Part shown: one piece after another, positions 35,070-37,610 of the stretch
How positions within the stretch are numbered: the first letter of the stretch is position 1
How the letters are laid out: every line of letters starts with the position of its first letter
Source: Ferrovibrio sp.
GTDB lineage: Bacteria; Pseudomonadota; Alphaproteobacteria; Ferrovibrionales; Ferrovibrionaceae
Direction of reading: 5' to 3'
Assembly: GCF_025869515.1 (NCBI RefSeq)
Contig: NZ_JAOZVR010000108.1
Location: forward strand, 1 to 37,610
DNA length: 37,610 nucleotides
Notes under the pieces: model-generated
The model's database searches: none
What the model was told of the DNA's origin: nothing
What the model saw: only the letters and a program-made list of their open reading frames with translations
Position numbers and translations under genes: made by a program

Positions 35070-35112
35070 TGCTGCATTTGCACAAATACAGCTTATTTAA
35101 TGCTGCATTTGC
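35070..35112. repeat. Pair of exact 12-bp direct repeats in the divergent promoter
   Basis: TGCTGCATTTGC occurs at 35070-35081 and again at 35101-35112, with starts 31 bp apart, close to three helical turns. This places both copies on the same DNA face. They lie midway between the two LacI-type operators and could bind a second regulator. Confidence 0.6.
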
Positions 35113-35185
35113 GAAGAATTCGACAAAAACAGACCGGAATCTTCCGCTTGATCCAGGCACTTGTCTCTGGCATATGAGATTGAGT

Positions 35186-35197
35186 TTAAACGTTTAA
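35186..35197. promoter_or_regulatory. LacI-type operator 2, just upstream of the lacI-like gene
   Basis: TTAAACGTTTAA is a perfect 12-bp palindrome with the same AAACGTTT core as operator 1. It ends 9 nt before the ATG of the LacI-family gene, abutting the ribosome site, which suggests direct autoregulation. The two operator centres are 191 bp apart, about 18 helical turns, compatible with looping. Confidence 0.78.
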
Positions 35198-35206
35198 CAG
35201 GCGAGC

Positions 35207-36262
35207 ATGGCAACCATCCGGGATGTGGCCAAACTGGCAGGGGTCTCGGTCGCGACGGTGTCCAATTCCGTCAACGACCCCGGCCGCGTCAGCGAGCAGT
35301 TGCGCAATCGCGTACTCAAGGCGATTGAAACCCTGAATTACGCGCCGCGCGCCGCGGCGCGCAGCCTGCGTAAGCAGTCGAGCGGCCTGCTCGGTCTGAT
35401 CGTGGCTGACATCACCAACCCGTTTTTCACCGAGCTGGTGCAGGCCGTGGAAGGCATTGCCAGCCAGCAGGGTTTCTCAGTCCTGCTCTGCAACAGCGAT
35501 GAAGACCCCGCCCGCGAAGAAAAGCATCTGCAGGTGCTGCGCTCGCAATGGGTCGACGGCATCATTCTGGCAACCACCGGCGATGTCTCACTCAGCCGCA
35601 GCAGCCTGCTGAGCCAAATCAGGGTCCCCGTCGTGCTGGTCGACCGCGCCTTTGACGGTCTCGGCCTCGATGCCGTGGTACTGGACAACCGCCTCGCCGC
35701 CCATCAGGCCACCGAACACCTTATCCGTCGCGGTCATCGCCGCATTGGCCTGTTGTCGGGCCCGACCAGTGTCACCACTGGCGCCGACCGCCTCGCCGGC
35801 TATCGCGAGGCACTGCTTGCCAGCCAGATCCGCTTCGATCCTGCCCTGGTGCTGGAGGCCGGCTTCCGCGAACAGCAGGCCTATGATGCCACGGTGGCGC
35901 TGATGCGCCTGCCGCAGCCACCCACGGCCGTGTTCGCGGCCAACAACCTGATGGCGATTGGCATGATGCGGGCATTGAGCGTTCTCGGCCTGCGCTGCCC
36001 CGACGATGTCTCGGTCATCAGCATCGACGATTTCGCCTGGGCGAATGTGTTCCGGCCGAAACTGACCACCGTGGCCCAGCCGGTACGCCAGATGGGCGAG
36101 ATGGCGGTGCAACTGCTCACCGACCGCATCCATGGTCATCGCAGCGGCACAGGCAGCACCCATATGCTTGAATCGCACCTGGTGATCCGCGAATCCTGTG
36201 CCGCCCCGGTGCAGGCCGCCCAGTCCGAGGCCACTCGGGCCGAACCCGCCCCGTCACGGTAA
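35207..36262 (+). CDS. LacI family transcriptional regulator
   Basis: The 351-residue protein starts with MATIRDVAKLAGVSVATVSNSVNDPGRVSEQLRNRV, the LacI DNA-binding domain with hinge helix AARSLRKQ. A periplasmic-binding-protein-like effector domain follows: LGLIVADITNPFFTELVQAVEGIASQQGFSVLLCNSDED, GIILATTG, HRRIGLLSGP, AVFAANNLMAIGMMRAL, and VSVISIDDFAW. It is divergent from the Opp/fucose-type cassette and four nt ahead of an amidase gene. The paired AAACGTTT-core operators in the shared promoter are its probable targets. A sugar or early sugar-acid intermediate is the likely effector. Confidence 0.94.
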   Translation: MATIRDVAKLAGVSVATVSNSVNDPGRVSEQLRNRVLKAIETLNYAPRAAARSLRKQSSGLLGLIVADITNPFFTELVQAVEGIASQQGFSVLLCNSDEDPAREEKHLQVLRSQWVDGIILATTGDVSLSRSSLLSQIRVPVVLVDRAFDGLGLDAVVLDNRLAAHQATEHLIRRGHRRIGLLSGPTSVTTGADRLAGYREALLASQIRFDPALVLEAGFREQQAYDATVALMRLPQPPTAVFAANNLMAIGMMRALSVLGLRCPDDVSVISIDDFAWANVFRPKLTTVAQPVRQMGEMAVQLLTDRIHGHRSGTGSTHMLESHLVIRESCAAPVQAAQSEATRAEPAPSR

Positions 36263-36266
36263 TCCC

Positions 36267-37610
36267 ATGTCCGCAGAGCTGATCCGCCTCTCGGCTCGCG
36301 CGGTGCGAGGTTTGCTCGCGCGCCGCGAGATCACGCCGGGCGATCTGGTCGAGGCCGCGATCACCCGCATACAGGCTGTCGATGGTGCGGTGAATGCCGT
36401 GCCGACACGCTGTTTCGACCGCGCCCGCGCCCAGACTACCAGGGCAGACCTGTCGACCTCCACGCTCGGCGGTATTCCCTTCGTGGTGAAAGATAATGCC
36501 GAAATCGGCGGCGTGCGTTGGACCGGCGGCACACCGATCTTCGCCGATCGCGTTTCGGCTCAGTCCGACCGCACCATTGCACTGATCGAACGCAACGGCG
36601 GTATCCCCCTCGGCAAGGCCAACCTGTCCGAGCTCGGCGGCGCCAACACCACCAACGCCGTGCTGGGCACCACGCGCAATCCCTGGAACACCGCGCTGAC
36701 CTGCGGCGGCTCGTCGGGTGGCTCGGCTGTGGCCCTGGCCACCGGACAGGTCTGGCTGGCTCATGGCAACGATGTCGGTGGGTCCTTGCGTATTCCAGCC
36801 AGCTTCTGTGGCGTCACTGGACTGCGGCCTACGCCGGGCCGCGTGCCGCGTCGCAGCATCCTCAACCCTTTCGACACGGTCTTTGTCGATGGGCCAATGG
36901 CGCGTGATATCGGCGATCTGGCACTGTTCTTCGATGCCATGGTTGGATTCGATTCAGCCGATCCGTTATCGGCACCTTCGCCAGACGGCCCATTCCTGCC
37001 GGCTGCCCTTACTCCCGATAAGCCTTTGCGCGCCGCCTGGTCTGCCGATCTCGGCAGCCTGCCGATTGCCGACGAGGTGCGGGCACTGGGTGATGCTTTC
37101 GTTGCCGCCCTGCAGAAGGACGGCGCCAGTATCTCTGCCGCCTGTCCCGATTTCCGTGGTGCATTGCCTGCCCTGCTGACGCTGCGCGGCGCCAATTATG
37201 TGGCCACGTGGGAACCGCTGCTCGAACAACATCGCCATCAGTTCACACCCGAGGTGATGGGTGATATCGAAAACGGTCAGCGGCAGACGCAGTCATCCAT
37301 TGGTGCGGCTGAACGCTATCGTGCCGAAATGTATCGCCGCGTTATTGCTTTCCTGAGTGACTATGAAGTCCTGATCACGCCGGCCACCCCGATTCTGCCC
37401 TTCCCGGTCGAGACCATGTGGCCGCAAGAAATCGCCGGGGTAAAACAGCAGACCTATGTCGACTGGATCGCCATCACGGCGGTCACTTCGCTGCTGGCCT
37501 GCCCGGTGCTTGCCGTGCCGGTAGGCTTTTCGCGCGACGGTTTGCCATTCGGCGTGCAAATCATCGGCCGGCCGCGGTCAGAAGTCAGGCTCCTGCAGAT
37601 CGGCGCTTGG
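36267..37610 (+). CDS. Amidase signature family protein (3' end beyond the window)
   Basis: The reading frame is open from the ATG at 36267 to the right edge (448 codons, no stop). Family members have about 450-500 residues, so only a short C-terminal piece is missing. The Ser-cisSer-Lys triad is visible: Lys75 in FVVKDN, Ser150 in CGGSSGGSA and Ser173 in NDVGGSLRIPA. PATPILPF and ACPVLAVPVGFSRDGLPFGVQIIGRP near the end are also typical. It hydrolyses an amide bond; the substrate cannot be predicted. It starts 4 nt after the lacI-like stop, so it is probably in the same transcript and may belong to the cassette D regulon. Confidence 0.92.
   Translation, partial: MSAELIRLSARAVRGLLARREITPGDLVEAAITRIQAVDGAVNAVPTRCFDRARAQTTRADLSTSTLGGIPFVVKDNAEIGGVRWTGGTPIFADRVSAQSDRTIALIERNGGIPLGKANLSELGGANTTNAVLGTTRNPWNTALTCGGSSGGSAVALATGQVWLAHGNDVGGSLRIPASFCGVTGLRPTPGRVPRRSILNPFDTVFVDGPMARDIGDLALFFDAMVGFDSADPLSAPSPDGPFLPAALTPDKPLRAAWSADLGSLPIADEVRALGDAFVAALQKDGASISAACPDFRGALPALLTLRGANYVATWEPLLEQHRHQFTPEVMGDIENGQRQTQSSIGAAERYRAEMYRRVIAFLSDYEVLITPATPILPFPVETMWPQEIAGVKQQTYVDWIAITAVTSLLACPVLAVPVGFSRDGLPFGVQIIGRPRSEVRLLQIGAW

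Noticed and set aside
35040..35200. Sigma-54-like GG-N10-GC promoter in the lacI/opp intergenic region
   Set aside because: GGCAC- and TGGCA-type hexamers occur, but none has the paired -24/-12 spacing, and no sigma-54 activator is encoded nearby.

Overview
The window is high-GC chromosomal-type DNA from a Gram-negative bacterium, most likely an alphaproteobacterium. The evidence is the run of classical signal peptides and periplasmic binding proteins, the tight ATGA/GTGA gene overlaps, and the dense ABC-importer content typical of Rhizobiales/Rhodospirillales. I cannot name a genus. I see 33 protein-coding genes and no rRNA, tRNA, CRISPR array, insertion sequence or phage gene. The leftmost gene may start just outside the window, and the rightmost gene (an amidase) runs off the edge.

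The layout is four catabolic cassettes, each pairing a complete ABC importer with its own enzymes and its own regulator. Cassette A (15-7324, + strand) has a LuxR-type regulator whose sensor part is an AroM-like domain, a free-standing AroM-family protein, and a five-gene peptide/nickel-type (Dpp/Opp) importer. Cassette B (14962 down to 7321, - strand) has a polyamine-type (PotABC/D) importer, a three-subunit FAD/[2Fe-2S] amine or amino-acid dehydrogenase of the HcnABC/opine oxidase/D-hydroxyproline dehydrogenase type, and a 2-hydroxyacid dehydrogenase beyond a terminator. A divergent IclR-family gene (15152-15961) sits next to it. Cassette C (25656 down to 16185, - strand) has a sugar-type (Rbs-like) importer in which one permease is fused to a strictosidine-synthase/SMP-30-like beta-propeller. 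It also has a second, degenerate propeller and an acyl-CoA synthetase fused to a crotonase domain; a divergent AraC-family gene (25941-26894) sits next to it. Cassette D (34921 down to 27062, - strand) has an Opp-type importer followed by a FucU-type sugar mutarotase, an aldose-1-dehydrogenase-like aldo/keto reductase and a fuconolactonase-like amidohydrolase. A divergent LacI gene and an amidase (35207 to the right edge) follow.

Within each cassette the logic appears to be import, first oxidative, hydrolytic or CoA-activating steps, and local regulation. Cassette D is the easiest to read: mutarotation, oxidation to an aldonolactone, then lactone hydrolysis of a 6-deoxy or related hexose brought in by a peptide-family importer. 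Its divergent promoter carries two matching LacI-type operators. Cassette C is the least conventional and the best candidate for an undescribed pathway. It has two unusual domain fusions in one operon (permease-propeller and acyl-CoA synthetase-crotonase) plus a propeller that has lost its presumed metal ligands. Cassette A holds the most striking regulator: an AroM domain with both putative catalytic cysteines changed to serine, fused to a LuxR DNA-binding domain and placed next to an intact, cysteine-bearing paralogue.
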